DNA of 64,000 bases from Citrobacter amalonaticus (GTDB lineage Bacteria > Pseudomonadota > Gammaproteobacteria > Enterobacterales > Enterobacteriaceae). Below are positions 18,933-28,762 of this stretch, piece by piece (positions within the stretch are counted from its first letter, which is position 1; the number at the start of each line of letters is the position of its first letter). Both the position numbers and the translations under genes were made by a program. The notes under the pieces are model-generated. The model did no database searches and was not told the origin of the DNA. It was given only the letters and a program-made list of their open reading frames with translations. The stretch lies in contig NZ_AP024585.1 of assembly GCF_018323885.1 (NCBI RefSeq), positions 620,001 to 684,000 of the forward strand, written 5' to 3'.

Positions 18933-21227
18933 ATGAAGGTAGATATCGATACCAGCGATATGCTGTATGCCGAAGCATGGCTTGGCTTTAAAGGTACGGA
19001 CTGGAAAGAAGAAATTAATGTCCGTGATTTTATTCAGCACAACTATACGCCTTATGAAGGGGATGAATCCTTCCTTGCTGATGCAACGCCTGCCACTACG
19101 GCATTGTGGGAAAAGGTGATGGCGGGCATTCGTATCGAAAACGCGACCCATGCGCCGGTCGATTTCGATACCAATATTGCGACCACGATTACTGCGCACG
19201 ATGCGGGTTACATTGAGCAGGAACTGGAGAAGATTGTCGGCCTGCAAACGGATAAACCGCTGAAACGTGCGCTGCATCCGTTTGGCGGCGTCAACATGAT
19301 CAAAAGTTCGTTCGATGCTTATGGTCGTGAGATGGATCCGAACTTCGAGTACCTGTTCACCGAACTGCGTAAAACCCACAACCAGGGCGTTTTTGACGTC
19401 TATTCTCCGGACATGCTGCGCTGCCGTAAATCCGGTGTGTTGACCGGTTTGCCGGACGGTTATGGTCGTGGGCGCATTATCGGTGATTATCGTCGCGTGG
19501 CGCTGTACGGCATCCGCTATCTGGTGCGTGAGCGTGAGCTGCAGTTCGCCGATCTCCAGTCAAATCTGGAGTGGGGACAGAATCTGGAAGCCACGATTCG
19601 CCTGCGTGAAGAGCTGGCGGAGCACCGTCGCGCGTTGCTGCAAATGCAGGAGATGGCGGCGAAATATGGCTGTGATATCTCTCGCCCGGCGCGTAATGCG
19701 CAGGAGGCGGTACAGTGGGTCTACTTTGCCTATCTGGCGGCGGTGAAATCGCAAAACGGCGGCGCGATGTCGCTGGGCCGCACCGCATCGTTCCTCGATA
19801 TCTATATTGAGCGCGATTTCAATGCCGGTATCCTGACAGAGCAACAGGCGCAGGAGTTGATCGACCACTTCATCATGAAGATCCGGATGGTGCGTTTCCT
19901 GCGTACGCCGGAGTTTGACACGCTGTTCTCCGGCGATCCGATCTGGGCGACCGAAGTGATCGGCGGGATGGGGCTGGATGGTCGCACGCTGGTGACCAAA
20001 AACTCCTTCCGCTATCTGCATACGCTGCACACGATGGGGCCGGCACCGGAGCCAAACCTCACCGTGCTGTGGTCAGAAGCGTTGCCAGTCGCGTTTAAAA
20101 AGTATGCCGCACAGGTCTCTATCGTCACCTCGTCACTGCAATATGAAAACGACGATCTGATGCGGACCGACTTTAACAGCGACGACTATGCGATCGCCTG
20201 CTGCGTGAGTCCGATGGTTATCGGTAAGCAGATGCAGTTCTTCGGGGCGCGCGCCAATCTTGCCAAAACGCTGCTGTACGCAATCAACGGTGGGGTGGAT
20301 GAGAAGCTGAAAATCCAGGTGGGGCCGAAAACCGCGCCGTTGCTGGACGACGTGCTGGACTACGACACGGTGATGGACAGTCTGGACCACTTTATGGACT
20401 GGCTGGCGGTGCAGTACATCAGCGCACTGAACATCATCCATTACATGCACGATAAGTACAGTTACGAAGCGTCGCTGATGGCGCTGCACGATCGTGACGT
20501 CTATCGCACGATGGCGTGCGGGATTGCCGGACTGTCGGTAGCGGCGGATTCGCTCTCTGCAATTAAGTACGCGACGGTGAAACCGGTTCGCGACCATAAC
20601 GGGCTGGCGGTCGATTTCGTGATTGAAGGGGAATATCCACAGTACGGCAATAATGATGAGCGCGTGGATAGCATTGCCTGCGATCTGGTTGAACGCTTTA
20701 TGAAGAAAATTAAAGTGTTGCCGACCTACCGGAACGCGGTACCGACGCAGTCGATTCTGACTATTACCTCCAACGTGGTGTACGGACAGAAAACCGGCAA
20801 TACCCCGGATGGACGCCGCGCGGGAACGCCATTTGCGCCGGGCGCTAACCCGATGCACGGGCGTGACCGTAAAGGCGCTGTCGCCTCGCTGACTTCCGTG
20901 GCGAAACTGCCGTTCACTTACGCGAAGGACGGGATTTCGTACACTTTCTCGATTGTGCCTGCGGCACTCGGCAAAGAGGATCCGGTGCGAAAAACCAACC
21001 TGGTCGGGCTGCTGGATGGTTACTTCCACCATGAAGCGCACGTGGAAGGCGGTCAGCACCTGAACGTTAACGTAATGAACAAGGAGATGTTACTGGATGC
21101 CATTGAACATCCGGAAAACTATCCGAACCTGACGATCCGCGTCTCCGGCTACGCTGTGCGCTTCAACGCGCTCACCCGTGAGCAGCAGCAGGACGTCATT
21201 TCGCGTACTTTCACCCAGGCGATGTAA
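18933..21227 (+). CDS. tdcE: 2-oxobutanoate/pyruvate formate-lyase (glycyl radical enzyme)
   Basis: A 764-residue PFL-like enzyme that cleaves 2-oxobutanoate to propionyl-CoA and formate, and also pyruvate. The paired active-site cysteines are Cys423-Cys424 (ACCVSPM), and the glycyl-radical Gly is about residue 739 in RVSGYAVRF near the C-terminus. It needs the activase PflA, encoded elsewhere, and works only without oxygen. GTAGAGAG precedes the ATG. In E. coli tdcF follows; here tdcG is next. Confidence 0.98.
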   Translation: MKVDIDTSDMLYAEAWLGFKGTDWKEEINVRDFIQHNYTPYEGDESFLADATPATTALWEKVMAGIRIENATHAPVDFDTNIATTITAHDAGYIEQELEKIVGLQTDKPLKRALHPFGGVNMIKSSFDAYGREMDPNFEYLFTELRKTHNQGVFDVYSPDMLRCRKSGVLTGLPDGYGRGRIIGDYRRVALYGIRYLVRERELQFADLQSNLEWGQNLEATIRLREELAEHRRALLQMQEMAAKYGCDISRPARNAQEAVQWVYFAYLAAVKSQNGGAMSLGRTASFLDIYIERDFNAGILTEQQAQELIDHFIMKIRMVRFLRTPEFDTLFSGDPIWATEVIGGMGLDGRTLVTKNSFRYLHTLHTMGPAPEPNLTVLWSEALPVAFKKYAAQVSIVTSSLQYENDDLMRTDFNSDDYAIACCVSPMVIGKQMQFFGARANLAKTLLYAINGGVDEKLKIQVGPKTAPLLDDVLDYDTVMDSLDHFMDWLAVQYISALNIIHYMHDKYSYEASLMALHDRDVYRTMACGIAGLSVAADSLSAIKYATVKPVRDHNGLAVDFVIEGEYPQYGNNDERVDSIACDLVERFMKKIKVLPTYRNAVPTQSILTITSNVVYGQKTGNTPDGRRAGTPFAPGANPMHGRDRKGAVASLTSVAKLPFTYAKDGISYTFSIVPAALGKEDPVRKTNLVGLLDGYFHHEAHVEGGQHLNVNVMNKEMLLDAIEHPENYPNLTIRVSGYAVRFNALTREQQQDVISRTFTQAM

Positions 21228-21312
21228 CGTTATCGGGGCGGTCTGCGGGTCGCCCCGATTCACTATGCGTATGAAAACCTGGTCTCCACTGAACGAGTCC
21301 GAGGGTGTAGAA

Positions 21313-22677
21313 ATGATTAGCGCATTCGATATTTTCAAACCTGGTATTGGTCCTTCCAGCTCTCATACCGTAGGGCCGATGAATGCAGGAAAACGGTTTA
21401 TCGATCAACTGGTCAGCAGTGGAAGCTTATCGCGCACGACGCGCATGTCGGTTGATCTGTATGGTTCACTGTCGCTGACCGGAAAAGGCCACGCGACCGA
21501 TACCGCCATTATGATGGGGCTGGCCGGAAACTCGCCGCAAAGCGTCAACATTGACGCCATCCCCGCGTTTATTGACGAGGTGACCCGTACCGGCCGCTTG
21601 CCGGTTGCTGAAGGTACACATGTCGTCGATTTCCCGGTTACCGATAGCATTGTTTTTCATGGTGAAACGCTGCCAAGGCACGAGAACGGAATGCGGATCA
21701 CCGCCTGGGAAAACCAGGAAACGCTGCTGTGTAAAACCTACTACTCGATTGGCGGCGGGTTTATCGTGGATGAAGAGCGCTTTGGTCAGGCGCATGACGT
21801 GGAAGCGCCGGTCCCTTATGATTTTCATTCCGCCAGCGAACTGCTGAAACTGTGCGAACGCAATGGCCTTTCAGTCTCCGGGCTGATGATGCAAAACGAA
21901 CTGGCGCTGCGCAGCAAGGCGGAGATTGATGCCGGATTTGCTCAGATCTGGGAAGTGATGCACACTGGCATAGAACGCGGGATGAATACCGAAGGCGTCT
22001 TACCCGGCCCGCTGAATGTACCGCGCCGCGCGGTGGCGTTACGCCGTCTGCTGGTCTCCAGTGACAGTCTCTCCAGCGACCCGATGAACGTCATCGACTG
22101 GATCAACATGTTTGCTCTCGCAGTCAGTGAGGAGAACGCGGCGGGCGGACGCGTGGTGACCGCGCCCACCAACGGGGCATGCGGCATTATTCCAGCCGTT
22201 CTGGCCTATTACGATAAATTCCGTCGTCCGCTGAATGCCAACTCCATTGCCCGCTATCTGCTGGCGGCAGGGGCCATTGGGGCATTGTACAAAATGAATG
22301 CGTCAATTTCCGGGGCGGAAGTTGGCTGTCAGGGGGAGATCGGCGTGGCCAGTTCCATGGCGGCGGCGGGGTTGACCGAACTGCTGGGCGGTAGCCCGGC
22401 GCAGGTTTGCATCGCGGCGGAAATTGCCATGGAGCACAACCTCGGCTTAACCTGCGACCCGGTTGCCGGGCAGGTGCAGATCCCGTGTATTGAGCGCAAT
22501 GCGATCAACGCAGTCAAGGCGGTCAACGCCGCACGTATGGCGCTGCGCCGCACCTCCGAACCGCGTGTCTCGCTGGATAAAGTCATCGAAACGATGTACG
22601 AGACGGGTAAGGACATGAACGATAAGTACCGCGAAACATCACGCGGTGGTTTAGCGATCAAAGTGGTGTGCAGTTAG
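21313..22677 (+). CDS. tdcG: L-serine dehydratase (iron-sulfur, SdaA type)
   Basis: The ATG at 21313 with GAGGG upstream gives 454 residues, equal to E. coli TdcG; an in-frame start at 21178 would overlap tdcE. It deaminates serine to pyruvate using an oxygen-labile 4Fe-4S cluster. Cysteine-containing motifs TNGACGI, SGAEVGCQGEIG and IPCIERNA match the SdaA family, as does the SHTVGPM motif at the N-terminus. It ends the tdc operon, with two terminators downstream. No tdcF lies in the 85-base gap to tdcE. Confidence 0.97.
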   Translation: MISAFDIFKPGIGPSSSHTVGPMNAGKRFIDQLVSSGSLSRTTRMSVDLYGSLSLTGKGHATDTAIMMGLAGNSPQSVNIDAIPAFIDEVTRTGRLPVAEGTHVVDFPVTDSIVFHGETLPRHENGMRITAWENQETLLCKTYYSIGGGFIVDEERFGQAHDVEAPVPYDFHSASELLKLCERNGLSVSGLMMQNELALRSKAEIDAGFAQIWEVMHTGIERGMNTEGVLPGPLNVPRRAVALRRLLVSSDSLSSDPMNVIDWINMFALAVSEENAAGGRVVTAPTNGACGIIPAVLAYYDKFRRPLNANSIARYLLAAGAIGALYKMNASISGAEVGCQGEIGVASSMAAAGLTELLGGSPAQVCIAAEIAMEHNLGLTCDPVAGQVQIPCIERNAINAVKAVNAARMALRRTSEPRVSLDKVIETMYETGKDMNDKYRETSRGGLAIKVVCS

Positions 22678-22693
22678 CGAACGCCAGAAAGCT

Positions 22694-22724
22694 TGCCCGA
22701 TAAACCTGCGTCATCGGGCATTTT
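22694..22724 (+). terminator. tdc operon terminator 1
   Basis: The stem TGCCCGAT/ATCGGGCA is followed by TTTTA, 17 bases beyond the tdcG stop. Confidence 0.75.
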
Positions 22725-22742
22725 ATCCATTGTCAGCCATCT

Positions 22743-22768
22743 AAAAGCACACGTCGGTGTGCTTTTTT
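22743..22768 (+). terminator. tdc operon terminator 2
   Basis: A perfect stem AAAAGCACAC/GTGTGCTTTT with a 4-base loop and T run follows the first hairpin, so tdc transcription ends before yhaO. The rest of the 22678-22997 gap is AT-rich and presumably contains the yhaO promoter. Confidence 0.9.
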
Positions 22769-22997
22769 GTTGTGATCTTCTTCAAATTTAGAAAAAAATG
22801 ACACGTTATTCTTTTTAAGTAGGAAGATTTTCTTAACCAATAGAAAATATCAGGGTTATTTTGTGACGTTTTTCTCTGCGCCTGAGCGTATCCTTTTTTT
22901 CATTCTAATGACTCGCCTGCAAACCCCGTACCGCGTATCGCCTTGATGCGGCACGACAAAAATTAAAAATATACCCTACATAATGAGCGAGAATTTT

Positions 22998-24329
22998 ATG
23001 GAAACGGCAACGAACAACAGCGTAGTGCTCGACGCCAGCGCCCCGGCGCGCCGGGCGGGAATGACGGAAAGCGAATGGCGGGAAGCGATTAAATTCGACA
23101 GCATCGACACCGGCTGGGTCATTATGAGTATCGGGATGGCGATTGGCGCGGGGATTGTTTTTCTCCCGGTGCAGGTCGGTTTGATGGGGCTGTGGGTCTT
23201 TTTGCTCTCATCGGTTATCGGTTATCCCGCCATGTATCTGTTCCAGCGTCTGTTTATTAACACGCTGGCGGAATCCCCGGAGTGCAAAGATTATCCCAGC
23301 GTCATCAGTGGGTATCTGGGGAAAAACTGGGGCATCCTGTTAGGCGCACTGTATTTTGTGATGCTGGTTATCTGGATGTTTGTCTATTCCACCGCAATCA
23401 CCAACGACAGCGCCTCCTATTTGCATACTTTTGGTGTGACAGAGGGACTGTTATCCGATAACCCGTTCTATGGTCTGGTGCTGATTTGCATCCTGGTCGC
23501 CATCTCCTCACGCGGCGAAAAGCTGCTGTTCAAAATTTCTACCGGCATGGTGCTGACCAAACTGCTGGTCGTGGCGGCACTGGGCGTATCGATGGTTGGG
23601 ATGTGGCACTTATACAACATTGGCGCGCTGCCGCCGATGGCGCTGTTGGTGAAGAATGCGATTATCACGCTGCCGTTTACCCTGACCTCAATCCTGTTTA
23701 TCCAGACCCTGAGCCCGATGGTGATTTCCTACCGTTCCCGTGAGAAATCCGTTGAGGTGGCGCGTCATAAAGCGCTACGTGCCATGAATATTGCCTTCGG
23801 CATTTTGTTTGTCACCGTGTTCTTCTATGCCGTCTCCTTTACGCTGGCAATGGGACACGACGAAGCGGTTAAAGCCTATGAGCAGAATATCTCCGCGTTG
23901 GCGATTGCTGCACAGTTCATCAGCGGCGCGGGCGCCGGTTGGGTGAAAGTTGTGAGTGTCATCCTGAATATTTTCGCCGTGATGACCGCGTTCTTTGGCG
24001 TCTATCTCGGCTTTCGCGAAGCCACGCAGGGGATTGCGATGAACATTCTGCGCCGCAAACTGCCGGCTGAGAAGATCAATGAAACGCTGGTACAGCGCGG
24101 CATCATGGTGTTTGCCATTTTACTGGCCTGGAGCGCTATTGTGCTTAACGCACCGGTTCTGAGCTTTACGTCGATTTGTAGCCCTATTTTCGGCATGGTG
24201 GGATGTTTGATCCCCGCCTGGCTGGTCTACAAAGTACCTGCATTGCACAAATACAAAGGGGTGTCGCTGTATCTGATTATCGTCACCGGTTTGCTGCTGT
24301 GCGTATCTCCGTTCCTGGCTTTTTCCTGA
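22998..24329 (+). CDS. yhaO: cysteine/serine-type amino acid permease YhaO (CyuP)
   Basis: Starting at 22998 gives 443 residues, the E. coli length; an in-frame ATG at 22983 has no ribosome site. The protein has about eleven transmembrane helices and the family motif GMAIGAGIVFLPVQVG in helix 1. E. coli YhaO/CyuP is linked to cysteine uptake. It is probably co-transcribed with yhaM (cysteine desulfidase), 21 bases downstream, giving an uptake-and-degradation pair. The related gene tdcC lies in the same window. Confidence 0.92.
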   Translation: METATNNSVVLDASAPARRAGMTESEWREAIKFDSIDTGWVIMSIGMAIGAGIVFLPVQVGLMGLWVFLLSSVIGYPAMYLFQRLFINTLAESPECKDYPSVISGYLGKNWGILLGALYFVMLVIWMFVYSTAITNDSASYLHTFGVTEGLLSDNPFYGLVLICILVAISSRGEKLLFKISTGMVLTKLLVVAALGVSMVGMWHLYNIGALPPMALLVKNAIITLPFTLTSILFIQTLSPMVISYRSREKSVEVARHKALRAMNIAFGILFVTVFFYAVSFTLAMGHDEAVKAYEQNISALAIAAQFISGAGAGWVKVVSVILNIFAVMTAFFGVYLGFREATQGIAMNILRRKLPAEKINETLVQRGIMVFAILLAWSAIVLNAPVLSFTSICSPIFGMVGCLIPAWLVYKVPALHKYKGVSLYLIIVTGLLLCVSPFLAFS

Positions 24330-24350
24330 TTTATCCTGAAGGTTGTTGTT

Positions 24351-25664
24351 ATGTCTGAGACTATAAAAAATCCGTTGTGGCAGCGTTTCATCCGCGCAGT
24401 ACAGGAAGAGGTGAAACCTGCGCTGGGCTGTACGGAACCGGTTTCTCTGGCGCTGGCGGCCGCGGTTGCGGCCTCTGAACTGCATGGCGCGGTGGAGCGA
24501 ATCGATGCCTGGGTCTCGCCCAATCTGATGAAAAACGGACTGGGGGTGACGGTGCCGGGAACCGGTATGGTTGGGCTGCCCATCGCTGCCGCGCTGGGAG
24601 CACTGGGCGGGAATGCGAATGCCGGACTGGAGGTGCTGAAGGATGCCTCCGCGCAAGCCATTACCGATGCGAAGGCGATGCTGAAAGCGGGCAAGGTGTC
24701 GGTGATGTTGCAGCAACCCTGTGATGACATCCTGTTTTCTCGCGCGAAGGTCTATAGCCATGACGGCTGGGCGTGCGTCACCATTGTCGGCGGTCATACT
24801 CACATTGTGCGGATCGAAACCGATACCGGCGTGAAGTTTACTCAGCAAGCGAACGCGGACGATGAGGCGCAGGAATCGCCGCTCTCGGTGCTTTCTGAGA
24901 CCACGCTGGAAGAGATTCTGGCATTTGTGAATACCGTACCGTTCGACGCTATTCGTTTTATTCTCGACGCCGCCCGACTCAACGGCGCGCTGTCACAAGA
25001 GGGGCTGCGCGCAACCTGGGGGCTGCATATCGGTGCGACGCTGCAAAAGCAGTGCGCACGCGGTCTGCTGGCAAACGATCTTTCGACGGCGATCCTTATC
25101 CGAACCAGCGCGGCGTCGGATGCGCGTATGGGCGGCGCGACGCTGCCTGCCATGAGTAACTCCGGCTCCGGCAATCAGGGGATCACCGCTACGGTACCGG
25201 TGATGGTGGTGGCCGAGCACTTTGGCGCCGATGAGGAGAAACTGGCGCGTGCGCTGATGCTTTCCCATCTGAGTGCGATCTACATACACCATCAGCTCCC
25301 GCGTCTGTCGGCGCTGTGTGCCGCGACGACCGCCGCGATGGGGGCAGCGGCAGGGATGGCCTGGCTGGTGGACGAAGGGCGCTACAGCACGATCTCGATG
25401 GCGATCAGCAGCATGATTGGCGATGTCAGCGGAATGATTTGCGATGGGGCATCTAACAGTTGCGCGATGAAGGTCTCCACCAGTGCTTCTGCGGCGTGGA
25501 AGGCGGTGCTGATGGCGTTGGACGATACGGCGGTTACGGGTAACGAAGGGATTGTGGCGCACGACGTGGAACAGTCTATTGCCAACCTGTGCGCGTTGGC
25601 GTGTCATTCCATGCAGCAAACGGACAAACAGATTATCGAGATCATGGCCCATAAAGCGCATTAA
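24351..25664 (+). CDS. yhaM: cysteine desulfidase YhaM (CyuA)
   Basis: A 437-residue UPF0597 protein, one longer than in E. coli. It is related to the beta chain of serine dehydratase and is thought to bind a 4Fe-4S cluster, splitting cysteine to pyruvate, ammonia and sulfide. Cysteines visible in family motifs are [11 protein letters not shown] near residue 27 and [10 protein letters not shown] near residue 370. GAAGG precedes the start. It works with YhaO; in E. coli CyuR (DecR), not in this window, controls it. Confidence 0.92.
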   Translation: MSETIKNPLWQRFIRAVQEEVKPALGCTEPVSLALAAAVAASELHGAVERIDAWVSPNLMKNGLGVTVPGTGMVGLPIAAALGALGGNANAGLEVLKDASAQAITDAKAMLKAGKVSVMLQQPCDDILFSRAKVYSHDGWACVTIVGGHTHIVRIETDTGVKFTQQANADDEAQESPLSVLSETTLEEILAFVNTVPFDAIRFILDAARLNGALSQEGLRATWGLHIGATLQKQCARGLLANDLSTAILIRTSAASDARMGGATLPAMSNSGSGNQGITATVPVMVVAEHFGADEEKLARALMLSHLSAIYIHHQLPRLSALCAATTAAMGAAAGMAWLVDEGRYSTISMAISSMIGDVSGMICDGASNSCAMKVSTSASAAWKAVLMALDDTAVTGNEGIVAHDVEQSIANLCALACHSMQQTDKQIIEIMAHKAH

Positions 25665-25677
25665 GTGAAGGGCTGAC

Positions 25678-25752
25678 TGCCTGAAGGCGCGACGCTATCC
25701 GGCCTACGAATATGTAGGCCGGATAATGCGCTTGCGCAGTCATCCGGCAATG
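25678..25752. repeat. REP/BIME repeat between yhaM and yhaL
   Basis: Facing REP units (CTATCCGGCCTACGAA, TAGGCCGGATAATGCG, GTCATCCGGCAATG) fill the gap between two convergent genes, a usual place for REP, where they can block read-through. Confidence 0.85.
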
Positions 25753-25756
25753 AGGT

Positions 25757-25918
25757 TCAGGCGGCAGCTTCTTCCTCGGAAAGACGAACTTCGGCGTCTG
25801 CGACAATCGCTTCCAGCTCGGTCAGCATCGCCTCGTAGTCAAACGCACGGGGCGCGGTGTTGGTTTCTGCCGTTGCCACTTTCCCTGTCGGGGCCTGTTT
25901 TTTTGCTTTCTTACTCAT
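25757..25918 (-). CDS. yhaL: small protein YhaL
   Basis: A 53-residue frame read directly from the minus strand, ATG at 25918 and TGA at 25757-25759. Its sequence begins MSKKAKKQAPTGKVATAE and ends in a charged helix, FDYEAMLTELEAIVADAEVR, highly like the 54-residue E. coli YhaL. The basic N-terminus and acidic C-terminal helix show no membrane segment. The helix layout resembles an XseB-like small subunit, but that is a weak idea. It follows yhaK by 19 bases on the same strand and is probably co-transcribed. Function unknown. Confidence 0.9.
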   Translation of the reverse strand: MSKKAKKQAPTGKVATAETNTAPRAFDYEAMLTELEAIVADAEVRLSEEEAAA

Positions 25919-25937
25919 ACACCACTCCGGTTACCGA

Positions 25938-26639
25938 TTACACCGGCAAATCTATCAGCAAAGCGCGTAACGGCGTATCGGCAACGAGCGTTATGTTAGC
26001 TTCGTCACGAATAAAGGCTCCGTCGCCACAGGTCAGCGCTTCACGCGCTTCATCGTGGGTGACGGCGTGAAAGGTGCCATGAATGGACTGCAAATAAGCG
26101 CGCGGGCCATGAAGCTGAAAACTCAGCGACTCGCCCTGATCCAGCTCAATATGGTGTACCCACGCCTGCTGGCGCAGCTGTAGACTGCCGTTCTCACCAT
26201 CGGGTGAGGCGATCAGTTGCTGTTTAACTTTCGTCAGTTTTGTCTTCTGCACCAGAGCATTCTCGCGCTCAGGACAGGCGTCGAGCCACAATTGCATACG
26301 CGTAAGCGGTTTGTCTTTGCTGATATTATGTTCGCTGTAGCTGATACCCGGCTGCGCCGCGAGCAGCAACGCTTCACCCGCCTGGGCCTGAACGTGGTTG
26401 CCTTCACTGTCACGATACTCTGCAACGCCTTCAAGAATCAGATTGAGCACGTCTACCTTTGGCCAGGTGCGCGGCTGGAAGGACGCGCCGGGTGCCAGTA
26501 CTTCCTGATTGAGCACGCGCAGCGATGCGTAGCCCAGCAGTTTCGGGTCGAAATAGTGTCCAAAGGAGAAGGTATAACGGGCCTGCAGCCAGCCGTAGTC
26601 TGCTTGTCCGCATTGTTTGGCTGTTCGGGTAGTAATCAT
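25938..26639 (-). CDS. yhaK: pirin-family protein YhaK
   Basis: A 233-residue bicupin protein of the pirin family, same length as E. coli YhaK. The N-terminal cupin shows SFGHYFDPKLLGYASLRVLN and the second begins around residue 150. E. coli YhaK is a cytosolic protein sensitive to reactive oxygen species. In this protein the pirin metal-binding histidines appear changed relative to metal-bound pirins, as in E. coli. It is divergent from yhaJ, whose LysR product may control it by neighbourhood. Substrate unknown. Confidence 0.93.
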   Translation of the reverse strand: MITTRTAKQCGQADYGWLQARYTFSFGHYFDPKLLGYASLRVLNQEVLAPGASFQPRTWPKVDVLNLILEGVAEYRDSEGNHVQAQAGEALLLAAQPGISYSEHNISKDKPLTRMQLWLDACPERENALVQKTKLTKVKQQLIASPDGENGSLQLRQQAWVHHIELDQGESLSFQLHGPRAYLQSIHGTFHAVTHDEAREALTCGDGAFIRDEANITLVADTPLRALLIDLPV

Positions 26640-26743
26640 AGTTCTTGACCTCTCTTTACTTCCTTTTATGTTAAGGGGCTGGACGCTGCATTGTTAGCCA
26701 GATATTCTGCCCGGTATGTTCAAATTTCCTGAATGAGAACGAC

Positions 26744-27640
26744 ATGGCCAAAGAAAGGGCATTAACGCTTGAGGCATTACGCGTAATGGACGCGATAGAT
26801 CGCCGCGGTAGCTTCGCCGCAGCGGCGGATGAACTGGGGCGCGTGCCGTCAGCGCTTAGCTACACCATGCAGAAGCTGGAAGAAGAGCTGGATGTGGTGT
26901 TGTTTGACCGCTCCGGACATCGAACAAAATTCACTAACGTTGGGCGCATGCTGCTGGAAAGAGGGCGTGTGCTGCTAGAGGCGGCAGATAAGCTCACCAC
27001 AGACGCTGAGGCGCTGGCGCGAGGGTGGGAGACGCATCTGACTATTGTGACCGAGGCGCTGGTGCCGACCCCGGCCTTCTTCCCGCTGATCGACAAACTG
27101 GCTGTTAAAGCCAATACGCAGCTTTCAGTGATCACCGAGGTGCTGGCGGGGGCGTGGGAACGCCTGGAACAGGGCCGGGCGGATATTGTTGTGGCACCGG
27201 ACATGCACTTTCGTTCATCGTCAGAAATTAACTCCCGTAAGCTGTATACCCTGATGAACGTTTATGTTGCCGCGCCGGATCACCCGATTCATCAGGAGCC
27301 GGAACCGCTGTCGGAAGTGACGCGGGTGAAGTATCGCGGCGTAGCGGTCGCGGATACCGCGCGTGAACGTCCGGTATTAACCGTGCAACTGCTGGATAAG
27401 CAAGCGCGCCTTACCGTCAGCACCATCGAAGATAAGCGTCAGGCGTTACTGGCAGGATTAGGGGTGGCGACGATGCCGTATCCGCTGGTGGAACAGGATA
27501 TTGCAGAAGGACGGCTGCGCGTGGTCAGCCCGGAATCGACCAGCGAGATTGACATCATTATGGCCTGGCGGCGAGACAGTATGGGAGAAGCAAAGGCCTG
27601 GTGCCTCCGTGAAATACCCAAACTCTTTATGAAAAAATAA
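26744..27640 (+). CDS. yhaJ: LysR-family regulator YhaJ
   Basis: A 298-residue LysR-type regulator matching E. coli YhaJ almost throughout. The N-terminal winged helix-turn-helix spans about residues 6-65 (GSFAAAADELGRVPSALSYTMQKLEEEL). The C-terminal domain is the periplasmic-binding-like effector fold. E. coli YhaJ activates type III secretion and type 1 fimbrial genes in pathogenic strains and responds to dinitrotoluene-type aromatics and quinone-like products. It is transcribed divergently from yhaK. Confidence 0.95.
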   Translation: MAKERALTLEALRVMDAIDRRGSFAAAADELGRVPSALSYTMQKLEEELDVVLFDRSGHRTKFTNVGRMLLERGRVLLEAADKLTTDAEALARGWETHLTIVTEALVPTPAFFPLIDKLAVKANTQLSVITEVLAGAWERLEQGRADIVVAPDMHFRSSSEINSRKLYTLMNVYVAAPDHPIHQEPEPLSEVTRVKYRGVAVADTARERPVLTVQLLDKQARLTVSTIEDKRQALLAGLGVATMPYPLVEQDIAEGRLRVVSPESTSEIDIIMAWRRDSMGEAKAWCLREIPKLFMKK

Positions 27641-27690
27641 CGCGTTGCGGATGACTGATATCGGGGCAAAAAGATTGCCCCGAAAAAGGA

Positions 27691-28050
27691 TTAATTAATC
27701 TCGTTTTGCTTAGGATCGGCACCAAAACGGTTAGCACCGGCAGTACCGTTCTGACACAGGAATACAATAATAACGATTGTTCCGATAATCGGAATCAGGC
27801 TGAGCAGCAACCACCAGCCGGAGCGCTCGGTATCGTGTAAACGACGGATCGCCACCGCAATGCTCGGCAGCAGAATGCCAAGGCTATAAATAATTGAGAT
27901 ATAGGGTGTTTCCATGCCGATTACAGCCTGAATAACATTCAGGACTGCACAGATGATCATGTTGATTAACGCAAACATCCAGTACTCTTTTCGACGTGCG
28001 CGACCGCTGAAACCGGTATAATTTTTTATTACACTCAAATACCAATTCAT
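27691..28050 (-). CDS. yhaI: DUF805 inner-membrane protein YhaI
   Basis: A 119-residue protein of the DUF805 family with three to four hydrophobic helices. The N-terminal signature is MNWYLSVIKNYTGFSGRARR followed by KEYWMF, and the loop motif IRRLHDTERSGWWLL lies near residue 68. It ends with a hydrophilic tail, ANRFGADPK. It is a paralogue of YhaH 223 bases upstream. Function unknown. It may be a membrane partner of other stress proteins, but nothing here shows that. Confidence 0.9.
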   Translation of the reverse strand: MNWYLSVIKNYTGFSGRARRKEYWMFALINMIICAVLNVIQAVIGMETPYISIIYSLGILLPSIAVAIRRLHDTERSGWWLLLSLIPIIGTIVIIVFLCQNGTAGANRFGADPKQNEIN

Positions 28051-28242
28051 ATAACATCCTTATTAATTAAAAGAGGGCAAAATATAGCATGGTATTTTAT
28101 GAAGGTCATTTGCATTCTAATTAATTAAGAAAATCTCAGGAAAAATATATCTATTATTAATAGTTTTAAGAAATATGTTTTGAATCTGAATCAGTATCTG
28201 GGCACTAACCAGAACAACAGGTTAGCGTAAATAAAAGGATCA

Positions 28243-28264
28243 AGGCAGCGGGTAACGCTGCCTT
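28243..28264 (-). terminator. hairpin after yhaH (possible terminator)
   Basis: A stem AAGGCAGCG/CGCTGCCTT with a 4-base loop lies nine bases beyond the yhaH stop. On the minus strand a T-rich tail comes only 5 bases later, so it is at best a moderate terminator. Confidence 0.5.
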
Positions 28265-28273
28265 TTCACTTTC

Positions 28274-28639
28274 TCAGGGGAGAGATTTTGGATCAGGTCC
28301 GAAGCGGTTTTCGCCGGGCGTGCCGTCCTGACAGTTAAAAATGAGGATCACCAGCCAGCCGATGACGGGGATCAGTAACAACAACAGCCACCAGGCCGAT
28401 CGATCGGTGTCGTGCAGACGTCGAAACTGAACTGCCCACCAGGGTAAAAAGACGAGAATTCCGTAAATTGTTGTCAGAATGCCTTCTCCTCCGGCACGCT
28501 GCCAGCCCAGGAGTTTATCCAGTACGCCGAGAACGAATGTCAGAATGACGTTGACCAGAATAAACATCCAGTACTCTTTCCGCCGGGCGCGTCCGCCAAA
28601 GCCGATATAATTTCTTAAAACCTTTAAGTACCAATCCAT
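28274..28639 (-). CDS. yhaH: DUF805 inner-membrane protein YhaH
   Basis: A 121-residue protein, same length as E. coli YhaH. It shows the DUF805 signature MDWYLKVLRNYIGFGGRARR, then KEYWMFILVN, and QFRRLHDTDRSAWWLLLLL in the middle. Three to four membrane segments are predicted. The protein is closely related to YhaI just downstream: the first 25 residues differ at few positions. Function unknown. Confidence 0.9.
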   Translation of the reverse strand: MDWYLKVLRNYIGFGGRARRKEYWMFILVNVILTFVLGVLDKLLGWQRAGGEGILTTIYGILVFLPWWAVQFRRLHDTDRSAWWLLLLLIPVIGWLVILIFNCQDGTPGENRFGPDPKSLP

Positions 28640-28738
28640 TTTTACCTCAATCGTGTGTCAATCACTTGTTTTTAAAGCAATCAAAGAAAGAATAGTTGCG
28701 AATGATGAGAGGGTAAATATTTGAAGGGTAAATTGAGC

Positions 28739-28758
28739 AGGCACCCTGAAGGGTGCCT
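28739..28758 (-). terminator. hairpin after yqjG
   Basis: A 9-bp perfect stem AGGCACCCT/AGGGTGCCT lies four bases past the yqjG stop. It lacks a long T run on the minus strand, so termination may be partial. Confidence 0.6.
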
Positions 28759-28762
28759 GGGT

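Noticed and set aside
20133..21059. 308-codon minus-strand frame opposite tdcE
   Set aside because: Shadow of tdcE; composition heavy in His, Arg and Val without any domain.
27661..27687. Hairpin CGGGGCA/TGCCCCG between yhaJ and yhaI as a terminator
   Set aside because: The stem is clear but neither strand has a T run after it, so a terminator call is not justified.
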